This document shows, piece by piece, positions 19,153 to 30,400 of a stretch of 64,000 nt of DNA. The position numbers and the translations under genes were made by a program. The stretch lies in assembly GCF_014696615.1 (NCBI RefSeq), contig NZ_JACJQJ010000029.1, positions 41,276 through 105,275 of the forward strand, read 5' to 3'. Every line of letters begins with the position of its first letter. Position 1 is the first letter of the stretch. Source of the stretch: Nostoc linckia FACHB-104 (GTDB lineage Bacteria; Cyanobacteriota; Cyanobacteriia; Cyanobacteriales; Nostocaceae). The notes beneath the pieces were generated by a model, which saw only the letters and a program-made list of their open reading frames with translations, had not been told where the DNA came from and ran no database searches.

Positions 19153-20991
19153 TTATGCAAAAGCGGCAGTTTTGACATCGTTATTTGCCAAAATTTCTTG
19201 CAATTCATCGGCATCTACTGTTTCTTTGTCAACCAGCATATCCGCGATTTGATCAAGGATATGACGGTTATTCATCAATACTTCTTTAGCGCGAGTATAG
19301 GCTACATCTACCAGTTTGCGGACTTCTTCATCAATTGCCGCAGCTGTTTCTTCTGAGAAGTCACGCTCTGACATGATATCGCGACCGAGGAACATATTAC
19401 CTTGCTGGCGACCAAGGGCTACGGGGCCAAGTTTATCACTCATCCCAAAGCGGGTGATCATTTGACGAGCAACACGGGCTACTTGTTGTAGGTCATTAGA
19501 AGCACCAGTGGTAACTTCTTCTTCTCCAAAGATTAATTCTTCGGCAATCCGGCCGCCTAAAGCTACTGCCATTTGGTTTTCCAAATAAGCGCGGCTGTAT
19601 AAGCCAGTATCCATCCGGTCTTCGCTAGGAGTAAACCAAGTTAAACCACCAGCACGACCGCGAGGAATGATGCTAATCTTTTGTACTGGGTCATAGTCTG
19701 GCATTAACGCACCGACTAAAGCGTGACCGGCTTCGTGATATGCAACCAAAGTCTTGCGCTTTTCGCTCATGACGCGGTCTTTCTTCTCTGGGCCAGCTAA
19801 CACGCGGTCAATTGCGTCATTAATTTCATCCATCGAAATTTCCGTTAAATTCCGCCGTGCTGCTAAAATTGCGGCTTCATTTAACAAGTTGGATAAATCT
19901 GCACCAGTAAAACCAGGGGTACGGCGAGCAATTCTATCTAAGTCCACATCCTTAGCTAAGGTCTTACCACGGGCGTGAACTTTGAGGATTTCGCTACGTC
20001 CAGCATAGTCGGGACGGTCTACTACTACCTGACGGTCAAAACGACCAGGACGCAACAGCGCTGCATCTAGTACATCAGGACGGTTGGTAGCAGCAATAAT
20101 GATGATACCAGTGTTACCTTCAAAGCCATCCATTTCGGTGAGTAGCTGGTTGAGGGTTTGTTCCCGTTCATCGTTACCACCGCCTAAACCAGCACCCCGT
20201 TGACGACCTACAGCGTCAATTTCATCGATGAAGACGATACAGGGAGCATTGGATTTGGCTTGCTCGAACAAGTCACGGACGCGGGAAGCACCCACACCCA
20301 CAAACATTTCTACGAACTCAGAACCAGAGATAGAGAAGAATGGTACACCAGCTTCCCCAGCAACCGCACGAGCTAGGAGGGTTTTACCTGTCCCTGGAGG
20401 GCCAACTAGCAATACACCTTTAGGAATTTTCGCGCCAACAGCAGTAAAGCGATCGGCGTTTTTCAAAAAGTCTACGACTTCATTTAATTCCAGCTTGGCT
20501 TGGTCAATACCAGCGACATCACCGAAAGTAACCTGGGTTTGAGGTTCCATTTGCACTCTGGCTTTAGACTTACCAAAGTTCATGGCTTGGCTACCAGGGC
20601 CACTTTGAGCGCGGCGGAGTAAGAAAAATAAGCCTACTAGAAGCAATACTGGGAAAAATAAGCTACTTAATGCCTTAAACCAAAATCCTTCGTCGGTTTG
20701 AGGCAAAACAGAAATATCAACGCCTTTGGCAGTAAGAGTATTAATTAAGTCAGGGTCATTGACTAATGTGACTACTTTTTTATTACCGTCTCTAGATGTG
20801 ACCAAGGCTGTAGAACGGTCTGCACTTAAACTGACTTTATCTATTCTGCCTTTTTCAACTTCTTGAATAAATTGGCTGTAACGTAATGGTTCTCGGCTTT
20901 GGGGTTGCTTATCAAAAAATGCTGTCCCTAAAGCAATTACAACTATAAAAAGCAGTGCGTACAGCCCCGCGTTTCTCCATCTTTTATTCAC
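19153..20991 (-). CDS. ftsH: ATP-dependent zinc metalloprotease FtsH
   Basis: The 612-residue protein has a membrane helix at residues 9-27, a lumenal/periplasmic domain, a second helix near 105-125, then an AAA+ module. Walker A is GPPGTGKT (about 198-205), Walker B is IVFIDEID and the second region of homology is [19 protein letters not shown]. The zinc protease site is HEAGH (about 419-423). FtsH hexamers degrade damaged membrane proteins; in cyanobacteria FtsH2-type subunits remove photodamaged D1. The length and sequence suggest the FtsH2 (slr0228) group. Confidence 0.95.
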   Translation of the reverse strand: MNKRWRNAGLYALLFIVVIALGTAFFDKQPQSREPLRYSQFIQEVEKGRIDKVSLSADRSTALVTSRDGNKKVVTLVNDPDLINTLTAKGVDISVLPQTDEGFWFKALSSLFFPVLLLVGLFFLLRRAQSGPGSQAMNFGKSKARVQMEPQTQVTFGDVAGIDQAKLELNEVVDFLKNADRFTAVGAKIPKGVLLVGPPGTGKTLLARAVAGEAGVPFFSISGSEFVEMFVGVGASRVRDLFEQAKSNAPCIVFIDEIDAVGRQRGAGLGGGNDEREQTLNQLLTEMDGFEGNTGIIIIAATNRPDVLDAALLRPGRFDRQVVVDRPDYAGRSEILKVHARGKTLAKDVDLDRIARRTPGFTGADLSNLLNEAAILAARRNLTEISMDEINDAIDRVLAGPEKKDRVMSEKRKTLVAYHEAGHALVGALMPDYDPVQKISIIPRGRAGGLTWFTPSEDRMDTGLYSRAYLENQMAVALGGRIAEELIFGEEEVTTGASNDLQQVARVARQMITRFGMSDKLGPVALGRQQGNMFLGRDIMSERDFSEETAAAIDEEVRKLVDVAYTRAKEVLMNNRHILDQIADMLVDKETVDADELQEILANNDVKTAAFA

Positions 20992-21257
20992 TGAGGTAAA
21001 TCCTCCTAATATTTTTCGTGCGATCGCTTCTATTTGTCATTTGTTATTTGTCCTTTGTCATTTTTTTATGAATGACTCTGACGCAATAATTTATGACTGT
21101 GGCGAAGCAGGGGTTTCCCTGTGAGGTAACTTTACGTCCCATTCTGAGCAGAAATAGGCTGTTTCGCCACCTTTTGGTAACGTCTCTAAAAGAGAGGGTG
21201 TTTTTAAGAATTATGTTAACTTATCTTAACGTATACCAAAATGGTGACGTTGTCATG

Positions 21258-22106
21258 CTAAAAAAAACTCCTGAGCAATTGAAAACTAGAATGGTGAGGA
21301 TTATATTGTAGCGACCCAGCAAGCTGGTGGACGGTATGGATAGGGAGGATTTCCACTACACAGTTAGTGTAGGCGATCGCTTCAAATCCCTTGACTAACT
21401 CCACTGTCCAGGGTTCCTCTTTTACCTGTTGCGGCTGGGATTGCAGCCATTTTACAAGCTGCGATCGCACAATTCCTGGCAAAATTCCCCCAGCTAAAGG
21501 CGGTGTCCACCAACAGCCATCGCGCCAACCCCAAAGGTTCCCCGTGCTGGTTTCTAGCCAATTTTCCGCTTTATCGACTAAAATCGCTTCTTGAGCAGCT
21601 GACTTTAGACTAGTATTTCTAGCTAACCAAGGACTGAGGTAGTTACCAGTTTTATGAGAAGCCAGAGTGCGATCGTATTCTGCATTCACAATGGCGCAAA
21701 CTATGCCATTTGCTTGTTTTTCGCTTAAATCCTCTGGTAATAACCTACCCGTTATCCACTCCCGTCCATCAGGAAACAGGGTAATTCTGAGAATTGGGAA
21801 ATATTGCAACAGAATTTCCGCACCTTGACGTACCCGATTCCAATCTGGTTGCTGCCAACCAAAAGTTTTGAGCGAGAATAGTAAGCGATCGCAGTGTGAA
21901 GTCCAGTGAGTCAACCTGCTATCCAGTGAATTCTCATAAACCCGCATCGTAGTAAAAATTGTTGCACCATAAAGCAACCCTGGATCGTTAATGCTTAATT
22001 CTAGGGTTTGGGATTCAATTAATTGACCGTTGTACCAGTAAATAATGCACCTCGGGGATAGGGGATAGGGGGACAAGGAGACAAGGTGAGAAATTCCCAT
22101 TACCAA
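21258..22106 (-). CDS. Aminotransferase class IV (PabC/IlvE-like)
   Basis: The 282-residue frame contains the fold-type IV PLP enzyme core: IYWYNGQLIE and NDPGLLYGATIFTTMRVY near the start, then LARNTSLKSAAQEAILVDKAENWLETSTGN. The family includes 4-amino-4-deoxychorismate lyase, branched-chain and D-amino acid aminotransferases; I cannot separate them here, though PabC is favoured by length. The first 19 residues are encoded by a GGGGATA-type repeat, so the true start may lie closer to the YWYNG motif at a non-ATG codon. Confidence 0.75.
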   Translation of the reverse strand: MVMGISHLVSLSPYPLSPRCIIYWYNGQLIESQTLELSINDPGLLYGATIFTTMRVYENSLDSRLTHWTSHCDRLLFSLKTFGWQQPDWNRVRQGAEILLQYFPILRITLFPDGREWITGRLLPEDLSEKQANGIVCAIVNAEYDRTLASHKTGNYLSPWLARNTSLKSAAQEAILVDKAENWLETSTGNLWGWRDGCWWTPPLAGGILPGIVRSQLVKWLQSQPQQVKEEPWTVELVKGFEAIAYTNCVVEILPIHTVHQLAGSLQYNPHHSSFQLLRSFF

Positions 22107-22129
22107 TTACCCATTACCAAACCCCAAAT

Positions 22130-22918
22130 TTAATCTTTTGGTGGAAATAGAATTTGATTATTACCTTCTGGAGTCTTAACTACCTTGCCACCTAAAGCCT
22201 CGATTTCTCTAATTGCTCTTTTTTGAGTGTTTTTATCAACTCCGTTATTTAACACCATTACCCATGTAGAAATCCTAGCATGTTTGCTATTAGGATTATT
22301 GCTGAGGAAGTTAGCAGTTCTTTGAGATATTTTAGCTACATTTTTGCTTTCTTCATCATCATAAGTGCTAGCCCAATCGACAGCTTTAGTCAAAGATTTT
22401 TTAGATGCTTGAGCATCACCTAAAAATAATAATTCGTCAATAGCTTTATAACGCCATACATAATAAGATCTCTCCGGCAGTTTAGGCGATAAAAATTGTA
22501 AACTTTGTGCCATTAATTCTATAGAACGTTCAGGTAAACCTGCATACAGAGAAGTACTAACTGATAAGCCTAGATAAGCATCCAAGAATCTGGGATTGTG
22601 CCCAAGAATCACTTCAAAATATTGAGGGCTGGCTGTGTAACCTGTTTTATCACGCGCTTCTTCATCACCAAAGTATTGGAGAAAGCTTAAATATACCCAA
22701 TCGGCTATCAAGTTTTCATAGCCAAAACTGGGAGTTTGTTTTAAAAAATTGAGTCGTGCCTGTTCTGCTTTAATTTCTCTTTCTATAGCTTCTAAAGAAG
22801 CAGATTGTCTATTATTTAGAAAGTTTTGCATTCGAGGAAATTGCATTAAGCCTACTCCGAGAATACAAACACTAATTGTCAAAAATGTACTTATAGTTTC
22901 ACGATATAAAGCAAACAT
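22130..22918 (-). CDS. Hypothetical protein, single N-terminal membrane helix
   Basis: The 262-residue product has one hydrophobic helix at residues 8-26 (TISTFLTISVCILGVGLMQF), then a coiled-coil stretch (SLEAIEREIKAEQARLNFLK). A helical, TPR-like region follows (FLDAYLGLSVSTSLYAGLPERSIELM). No catalytic motif is visible. It resembles conserved cyanobacterial proteins of unknown function. It may be cotranscribed with the downstream class IV aminotransferase. Confidence 0.55.
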   Translation of the reverse strand: MFALYRETISTFLTISVCILGVGLMQFPRMQNFLNNRQSASLEAIEREIKAEQARLNFLKQTPSFGYENLIADWVYLSFLQYFGDEEARDKTGYTASPQYFEVILGHNPRFLDAYLGLSVSTSLYAGLPERSIELMAQSLQFLSPKLPERSYYVWRYKAIDELLFLGDAQASKKSLTKAVDWASTYDDEESKNVAKISQRTANFLSNNPNSKHARISTWVMVLNNGVDKNTQKRAIREIEALGGKVVKTPEGNNQILFPPKD

Positions 22919-23016
22919 TCTGCTTGACTTACCTTATTAGCTTGGGACTTTGAGTAAGCTGTGACGCATTGAAATTGCATATTGATTGGTGGAGGTTGTC
23001 AAGAGTCAAGAATTGC

Positions 23017-23042
23017 AGAGACGCGATTAATCGCGTTTGTAC
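23017..23042. repeat. Dispersed palindromic repeat GCGATTAATCGC type
   Basis: Short element GAGACGCGATTAATCGCGTT. Related copies occur near 178-201, 6254-6277 and 15332-15352, always between genes. It is one of the small repeats scattered in such genomes. Confidence 0.45.
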
Positions 23043-23211
23043 AAAATATTTTTGAATTTCCTATCCCCGATTCCAATTGACAACCTCCACCAAAAAACTG
23101 CAATCCCCAGCGCCTTGGCTGGTATATATAATTACAGCACAACAATAATCAACAGCCAAGGCTCATGGTAATACAGAGAAATAATTACGTGAAGATTATA
23201 AGTGCTATCTT

Positions 23212-24429
23212 TTACTTATTTAAAAGCAACCAACATTGTTGTGCGATCGCCCAATCTTCTTGAGTATGGATCACCAAAACCCGTATCGTTGATTCTGGGG
23301 TGGCAATGTCGATATCAACGGGGTTTTGTTGATTTTTCTGTGGGTCGATTTTCAGCCCTAAAAACCCAAAGCCTTCGGACACAGCTTGGCGAATTCCGGG
23401 GGATTTTTCACCGACACCTGCGGTAAATACTAGGACATCTAAGCCCCCTAAACTGGCCAGCATAGAACCAATGCTAGAACGCAAGCGATGCACGTACATA
23501 TCCCAAGCCAACTGGGCGCGATAATTACCTTGAGCGATCGCCGCAATGACTTCTGGTAAATCGCTGGATATGCCAGAAATTCCACGTAATCCTGAAGATT
23601 TATTTAGTACATAATCAAGGCTTTCGGCAGAATAATTAGATTGTCGTAGCAGGTAAATTAAAATCCCTGGATCGATGGAACCTGAACGACTACCCATCAT
23701 TAAGCCATCTAAGGGTGTAAAGCCCATAGTCGTATCAATGCTACGTCCATTTTGGATTGCTGCTAAAGAACAGCCGTTACCTAAATGACAATTAATTAAT
23801 TTCAGCGATGCTAAATCTCGCCCCAGGATATCAGCCGCACGTTGAGCGCAGTATTGGTGACTGATACCATGAAACCCATAGCGGCGGATACCTTGTTCTA
23901 CCCACTCATAAGGGCCGGGATAAATTGCGGCGGCATCAGGGATAGTGGCATGGAATCCGGTATCAAATACTGCCACCTGTTTAACATCACCTAAATTTTG
24001 CTCTATTGCTTCTATACCTTCCACAGCCGCCGGATTATGGACTGGTGCTAAAGTAGCGAGTTGGGCGATCGCTTTTTTCACATCTTCGTTAATCACCGTA
24101 CTTTTACGGTAATCTTCTCCACCATGTACTACACGATGACCTACCACATCGATTTCTGACAGACTACTAATTACCTTGGTAGCACCGCGAGTCAGAGTGT
24201 ACAGCATATAGGTGACATGTGCCTGTCGCGAGTCCGCATAGATTGATTCTTCCAGCACTTCACCTGTAGCGGTTTTTACCTGAATTTCTGCGACACCTTG
24301 CTCTTGAGTCCAATTGACTTTGCCTTCCCAAAGCGGTTGCGGTGCTTGTTTGGGGAGAAAATCATCTTTGATTTCATAAAGACAACTTTTTTGACTACTA
24401 GATCCGGCATTCAGTACAAGTATTTTCAT
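23212..24429 (-). CDS. ackA: Acetate kinase
   Basis: The 405-residue enzyme converts acetate and ATP to acetyl phosphate and back. It begins MKILVLNAGSSSQK (the acetokinase signature 1 region). It also carries DTGFHATIP, YRRYGFHGISH-type sequence (RRYGFHGISHQY, signature 2) and NCHLGNGCS. The length is normal for AckA. It overlaps nanE by four bases (ATGA), an unusual partner; no phosphotransacetylase gene is nearby. Confidence 0.95.
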   Translation of the reverse strand: MKILVLNAGSSSQKSCLYEIKDDFLPKQAPQPLWEGKVNWTQEQGVAEIQVKTATGEVLEESIYADSRQAHVTYMLYTLTRGATKVISSLSEIDVVGHRVVHGGEDYRKSTVINEDVKKAIAQLATLAPVHNPAAVEGIEAIEQNLGDVKQVAVFDTGFHATIPDAAAIYPGPYEWVEQGIRRYGFHGISHQYCAQRAADILGRDLASLKLINCHLGNGCSLAAIQNGRSIDTTMGFTPLDGLMMGSRSGSIDPGILIYLLRQSNYSAESLDYVLNKSSGLRGISGISSDLPEVIAAIAQGNYRAQLAWDMYVHRLRSSIGSMLASLGGLDVLVFTAGVGEKSPGIRQAVSEGFGFLGLKIDPQKNQQNPVDIDIATPESTIRVLVIHTQEDWAIAQQCWLLLNK

Positions 24430-25109
24430 AATTCTTCAGAACTCATCATTGATTTATAGGCTCTGACTTGAATGTCAATCCCAGTAATAGCAGTACCAAC
24501 GACAACAGCATCAGCCCCTAAAGCTAAGGCTTGGCGAGCCATTTGGGGTGAAGCTATCCCACCTTCACAAATCACGGGAATATTTAGCTGTTCTACCATC
24601 TGGCTCAGGAGTTCCCAACCAGGAGGTGTAAAATCTTTGGTTGAAGCTGTGTAACCAAAAAGAGTTGTTCCCACAATATCTGCTCCAGCATTGACTGCTG
24701 CTTTTGCCGCCTCAATTGTATCGACATCTGCCATAACTGGTTTATTTAATTCTTGATGAATTCTGGCAATCATCGTTGCTAATTGCTCATCACCAGGGCG
24801 GCTTCTCATGGTGGCATCAATGGCTATAATATCAGCCCCAGCTTGCGCCACAGCTACAGCATGGTGAAACTGAGGTGTAATGTAAACATCGTAGCCAGTT
24901 ATAACTTGCTTCCATAGTCCAATAATCGGCACATCCACACAAGCACGCACAGCTTGAATATGCCTGGGTGTATCTATCCGTACCCCAACAGCACCATTAT
25001 TTACAGCAGCCTGTGCCATCGCCGCAATTACTAGTGGTTGATGCAACGGTGAATCAACAGGGGCTTGGCAAGAGACAATTAAACCTTTTGGGCATTGGGC
25101 ATTGGGCAT
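24426..25109 (-). CDS. nanE: N-acetylmannosamine-6-phosphate 2-epimerase (NanE family)
   Basis: The 227-residue TIM-barrel protein shows GLIVSCQAPVDSPLH near the start, GAVGVRIDTP, KPVMADVDTIEAAKAAVNAG and VICEGGIASPQMARQALALGADAV; all fit NanE. It isomerises ManNAc-6-P to GlcNAc-6-P. The first eight residues (MPNAQCPK) come from a GGGCATT-type repeat that has run into the gene, so the original start may have been lost or replaced. It is coupled to ackA by ATGA overlap. Confidence 0.85.
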   Translation of the reverse strand: MPNAQCPKGLIVSCQAPVDSPLHQPLVIAAMAQAAVNNGAVGVRIDTPRHIQAVRACVDVPIIGLWKQVITGYDVYITPQFHHAVAVAQAGADIIAIDATMRSRPGDEQLATMIARIHQELNKPVMADVDTIEAAKAAVNAGADIVGTTLFGYTASTKDFTPPGWELLSQMVEQLNIPVICEGGIASPQMARQALALGADAVVVGTAITGIDIQVRAYKSMMSSEEL

Positions 25110-25185
25110 TGGGCATTGGGTATTGGGTATTTGGCTATATTCTCCCCTGCTCCCTGCTCCCTGCTCCCCTGCCTCATCTCCCCAA
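25087..25185. repeat. Low-complexity repeats GGGCATT / GCTCCCT
   Basis: Several copies of TTGGGCA and then of CTGCTCC fill the gap between the CikA-like kinase and nanE and reach into the nanE start. Confidence 0.7.
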
Positions 25186-27342
25186 TCACGACTTACACGC
25201 CGTCATCGGCTGCGCTGGTATCCAGACGGTGAAAATTGAACCGATGCCTACAGTAGACTCTACTTCAATGCGCCCGCGGTGGAGTTCTACTAATTGTTTC
25301 GTTAAGGCTAAACCTAATCCTGTACCTTCGTAGCGGCGACGATAGGGTGTATCGAGTTGCTGAAATTTTTCAAATAGTAGGGGTAACTGTTCTTCAGGAA
25401 TGCCAATACCTGTATCTTCTACTTGAAAGATGGCAGTCTCTTCTTCTACCCACAACCGTAAGGTAACATTGCCGCCTTTCGGGGTAAATTTAATGGCATT
25501 TGTTAATAAATTTGAGATAATTTGCTCGATTCTGGTGGCATCGGCGGTAAAACGATCGCGTCTAGGGTCGATTTGCAAATCCAATGTCAGCTGCAACTGT
25601 ACCTGATTGGCTCTGTCTTCTAAGGTTTTTAGCGTACTTTCTGCTATATCTCTTAAGGAAAATTCTGTAATATTTAAAACTGCTTTGCCTGCCTCAATTT
25701 GGGATAAATCGAGGATGTCATTAATCATTTCTAATAAATGTTCACCGCTGTCATGGATGGTTTGGAGATAATCTCGTTGACGTTGGCTCAATTCACCCAA
25801 AGGCCAGCGTAACAGAGTTGAAGACATGCCGATGACATAAGTTAAAGGCGTAAGCAATTCATGGCTAATAGTCGCTAAAAATTCGTTTCTCAGGCGGCTA
25901 GCGGCTTCTGCGGCTAGTAAAGCATCGCGTAGCTCTAGTGTGCGTTCAGCTACTCGTTGTTCGAGAGTGTGTTTTTCTTGAGTGAGAGTTCTTGCAGCAT
26001 CTCGCAGCGATCGCATTAATTCTGTTTGGTGAATGGCGATCGCTAATTGTTCTGCGATCGCAGTCAGTAAACTTTTCTCATTTTCCGTCCATTCCCGTGG
26101 ATGGTGGCACTGATGAGCAATTAGCAGCCCCCAAAGTTTTTCCTCAAACATAATTGGGGCAGCTACCTTAGCGCGTACCTGAACTTCCCTTAAAAAATTT
26201 AACAAACACTGTTCCAGATGATAAGTCTTTTCCACATCAACCACCGCTAAGGTAAAACCTTGGCGATACTTCTCCCAACATTGGGAGTGATGTACAAAGC
26301 AAGTTTCTTCCCGATAATTCAAAACGGAAGGAATTGCCTCATTAGCGCGGACTTCATAGACGATACAACCCCCATGCAGTTGATAGTCTTGTAGTGGGGG
26401 TTGGGGGTTCATTGATGTTGACGGTGAATATTGTCCATTGAGTTGATGAGGCGGTTCTCCTGGTTGATTACCAAACCAAGTACGGCAATTATCACTATTT
26501 AAGGACGCAGCGTCAAAGTTATATGAGGTATTTGTGGCTCTTGCATCCTCAAATCTATAAATTATTAATCTGTCTAATTCTAAAAACTCACGCACTTGTG
26601 TGAGCGCCGTTGTCATGATGACAGATAAATCTAGGCTTCTGCGAATTTGGTTTGTGACTCGATTTAACAGTCGTTCTTGAGCAACCTGTTTTTTCAGCGC
26701 ATCTTCCACAGGTTGACAAACATAAGCATGAGGCTCGGTTAAAGTTTGTGCTAAATCTACCTGCTGATTGTGCTGCGGCAGGAGATATTCTAATAACAAC
26801 AGCGTAAATTGACTTTGGAGCCTAGCATCATTAGTACGGAGAATTTGACTATAACGTTGCAGATTTTGGTGAGTATAGGAATCAGCGTCAAACAAATCTC
26901 GCAATTTCGCCAAGAAAGATGCGATCGCTTCGCAATTAAATGTCAACCTAGTATTAAGCTCTGCTGAATCCTGAGAATAGGAAATACTGTTAAGCTGCGA
27001 TGTAGAGGAGGGTTGCTTGGGTTGGTTACCAGAGTTGGAGAAACTATTAGTGGAATTTGTCCCCGTTGTAAAGTTGACTCCTCTTACCTCCGTACCTGGT
27101 GATTGCTGTTCCCTCTTAGTGAGATTTCCCATTAACAGCGCACTAAACCCCTCAGATACCAGCAATGTAAAACGTTGCTCTTGCCACTCAGCAGGGACGC
27201 GAATCCTTGCCAGCACCGCTTCTGTCAACACCAAAGCTGCACTTCCAACTGCTTGAGCCATCTGTTGTAACAATTCCCCAAGCTGATTAAATGTATCTAA
27301 GGGTAAGGTTCGGGAGAAGCTCAAATCAGGAGAACTAAGCAT
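25186..27342 (-). CDS. CikA-like sensor histidine kinase with GAF domain
   Basis: The 718-residue kinase has an N-terminal region of unknown fold (1-200) and a phytochrome-like GAF domain (about 230-450) without the usual chromophore Cys-His pair in plain view. After a coiled linker comes a HisKA domain (EFLATISHELLTPLTYVIGM, His near 494), then a HATPase domain (ISNLLTNAIKFTPKGG, DTGIGIPEEQ, GTGLGLAL). The HisKA sequence and order resemble CikA, the circadian input kinase. The C-terminal pseudo-receiver of Synechococcus CikA is absent. The gene next to it, cobN, is divergent. Confidence 0.8.
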   Translation of the reverse strand: MLSSPDLSFSRTLPLDTFNQLGELLQQMAQAVGSAALVLTEAVLARIRVPAEWQEQRFTLLVSEGFSALLMGNLTKREQQSPGTEVRGVNFTTGTNSTNSFSNSGNQPKQPSSTSQLNSISYSQDSAELNTRLTFNCEAIASFLAKLRDLFDADSYTHQNLQRYSQILRTNDARLQSQFTLLLLEYLLPQHNQQVDLAQTLTEPHAYVCQPVEDALKKQVAQERLLNRVTNQIRRSLDLSVIMTTALTQVREFLELDRLIIYRFEDARATNTSYNFDAASLNSDNCRTWFGNQPGEPPHQLNGQYSPSTSMNPQPPLQDYQLHGGCIVYEVRANEAIPSVLNYREETCFVHHSQCWEKYRQGFTLAVVDVEKTYHLEQCLLNFLREVQVRAKVAAPIMFEEKLWGLLIAHQCHHPREWTENEKSLLTAIAEQLAIAIHQTELMRSLRDAARTLTQEKHTLEQRVAERTLELRDALLAAEAASRLRNEFLATISHELLTPLTYVIGMSSTLLRWPLGELSQRQRDYLQTIHDSGEHLLEMINDILDLSQIEAGKAVLNITEFSLRDIAESTLKTLEDRANQVQLQLTLDLQIDPRRDRFTADATRIEQIISNLLTNAIKFTPKGGNVTLRLWVEEETAIFQVEDTGIGIPEEQLPLLFEKFQQLDTPYRRRYEGTGLGLALTKQLVELHRGRIEVESTVGIGSIFTVWIPAQPMTACKS

Positions 27343-27432
27343 TGTTAAAAGTCTGGTGTGAGAGGCTAGCTGCTAACGCTCAAAGGTTTTTTTTGTGTTC
27401 TAATCAACAGTTTAAGACGGTAATACAGAATT

Positions 27433-30400
27433 ATGCATCGTGTAAGTGCCACATCCGGAGGATGGAATCAGTCAGAAGACTTGATTTTTATAGAACAAAC
27501 TCCAGCTCCCTTTGTGTTTATTACGGCTGCTGATACAGACATTCAAACCCTGGCAGCTGCGGTTCCTCAATTACCTGCGACGTTTCCTGCATTAAGAGTT
27601 GCCAACCTGTTGCAGTTACAACAACAAATAAGTATAGACAGTTATGGGGAGGAAGTTTTAGAACTTGCTCAAGTAATTATTGTGCGCCTATTAGGAGGAC
27701 GTTCCTATTGGGCTTATGGTTTAGAAGTAGTACAAGAAATTGTTCAACGTAATGGTATAAACCTCATTGTAATGCCAGGGGATGATGCTTTTGATCCCCA
27801 TTTAGTTTCTCAGTCTAGCGTGCCTTTGGATATTGTGAACCAAGTATGGCAATACTTTAGCCAAGGTGGTGTAAAGAATTTTGTTAACGCACTCCAGTTT
27901 ATTTCTGACAGTTGTCTTTCAACTTCTTTTAATCCCCCAGCACCGGAATTAGTGCCGCGAATTGGGTTGTATGAGTGGGGGTTGGGGACTGGGGACTGGG
28001 GACTGGGGACTGGGGATGAGGGAGATGAGGAAGATGAGGGGGATGAGGGAGAAAGAACTTATGCTCCATGCCCAATGCCCAATGCCCCACGCCCCATGCC
28101 CAACGTCGGCATTCTGTTCTACCGCGCTCACTATCTTTCTGGCAATACAAGAGTAATTGATAGTTTATGTCAAGCTTTGATACAGAAAAATTTACAGCCT
28201 GTGCCTGTGTTTGTTTCTTCATTGCGCGAACCGGATATTCAAGAGGAGTTAAGCGAGTTTTTCCAACCCAAGGACTCAGAACAAATTGCAGTACTGCTCA
28301 ATACCACTAGCTTTTCCCTGGCGCGGTTAGAAACTGAAACACCCCAGGTTGAACTGTGGGAAAAATTGGATGTGCCAGTGTTACAAGTTATTCTCAGTGG
28401 GGGAGGAGTTGAACAGTGGGAATCACAAATGGCAGGGCTTTCTCCCCGCGATATTGCGATGAATGTGGCACTACCAGAGGTAGATGGGCGAATTATTAGC
28501 CGCGCCGTGTCCTTTAAAACAGTGCAAACGCGCAACCAAGATTTAGAAACCGATGTGGTAGTTTATGAACCAATAAGCGATCGCATTGAGTTTGTGACTC
28601 AACTAGCGGCTAATTGGGTACGCTTACGTTGCAAGCCACCTCAAGAAAGGCGTATTGCGGTAATTGTCGCCAATTACCCCAACCGCGATGGACGACTCGC
28701 TAATGGTGTGGGATTAGATACCCCGGCTAGTTGTGTAGAAATTCTTCAAGCTTTGCAATTAGCCAGCTATCACCTAGAAAATTTACCTGTTAATAGCGAT
28801 GAATTAATTCAACGTCTCACCGCTGGCGTAACCAACGATCCAGAGGGTAGGGATTGGCGCGCAGTTCAGCAAACTCTTTCTGTAGCAGAATACCAAAACT
28901 ATTTTGCTAATTTGCCATCAGCCGTAAAGCAGGGTATCACTCAGCGATGGGGAATTGAGGAGATGAGGCAAGGGGGCAGGGAGCAGGGGGCAGGGGAGAA
29001 TATATTAATTGATGCCCAATGCCCCATGCCCAATGCCCCATGCCCAATTCCCGGCATTCAACTCGGTAATATTTTCGTAGGCATTCAGCCATCGCGGGGT
29101 TATGATCTTGACCCTAGTTTGAATTATCATGCACCAGATTTAGAACCAACCCATAATTATTTAGCTTTTTATTACTGGGTAAGAGAATGTTTTGGTGCGG
29201 ATGCTGTGGTTCATGTAGGAAAACACGGGAATCTCGAATGGCTTCCCGGTAAAAGTTTAGCTTTATCTAGTAATTGTTATCCGGAAGTGGCTTTGGGGCC
29301 AATGCCTCACTTGTATCCGTTTATCGTCAACGATCCAGGTGAGGGTTCACAAGCTAAACGCCGCAGTCAAGCTGTCATTATCGACCATTTAACACCACCG
29401 ATGACTCGGGCAGAACTCTATGGTTCACTGCAACAGTTGGAGAATTTAATTGATGAATATTACGAAGCGGAAAGTTTAGATCCGGTGCGATTACCAATGA
29501 TTCGCGATCGCATCCGTGAACTAATTCTGCAAGAGAATTTACATCAAGACTTAGGGATTACCAATGAACCAGACATATTAAACTTTGAAAATTTAATTTT
29601 GAATTCCATCAATGGCTATCTTTGTGAATTAAAAGAAGCCCAAATTCGAGATGGATTGCACATTTTTGGACAATGTCCCCAAGGAAAACAATTACGCGAT
29701 TTAATAGTAGCGATCGCCCGCATCCCCAATCGCTATTCCATTGGTATTACTCGCGCCTTAGCTGCAGAATGGAGTTTAGATTTCGACCCCCTCACCGCCA
29801 ATTTCGGCGACAAATTTACCCTACCAGAATCTAGCCTCGCACCTTTACACCTCGTTACCAAGCTGAAATCTTGCCACACCATCGGCGATGCTGTAGAAAT
29901 CCTCGAAGAACACGCCGCTTACCTAGTCGAACAACTGATAACTCAACAATTACAACTCAGCACTCAGCACTCAGCACTCAGCACTATCCTCAACTGGATC
30001 GCCCTCAAACTTCTCCCCGCATTACAACAAACTCAGCAAGAAATTACCAACTTGTTACGCGGACTAGATGGCAGATATGTCCAGAGTGCTGCATCTGGCG
30101 CACCTACACGCGGTCGCCCGGAAGTATTACCAACAGGTAGAAACTTTTACTCAGTCGATATTCGTGCCTTACCCACAGAAACAGCCTGGGATATCGGCAG
30201 AAAAGCAGCTGAAACACTTATTGAGCGTTACACCCAAGATAATGGCGAGTATCCCAAAACACTAGCATTATCAGTGTGGGGCACAGCCACAATGCGAACA
30301 GGTGGTGATGATATTGCCGAAGCCTTAGCGCTGTTAGGCGTGCGGCCTGTATGGGATGGTGCAGCGAGGCGAGTAGTAGATTTTGAAATTTTACCGTTGT

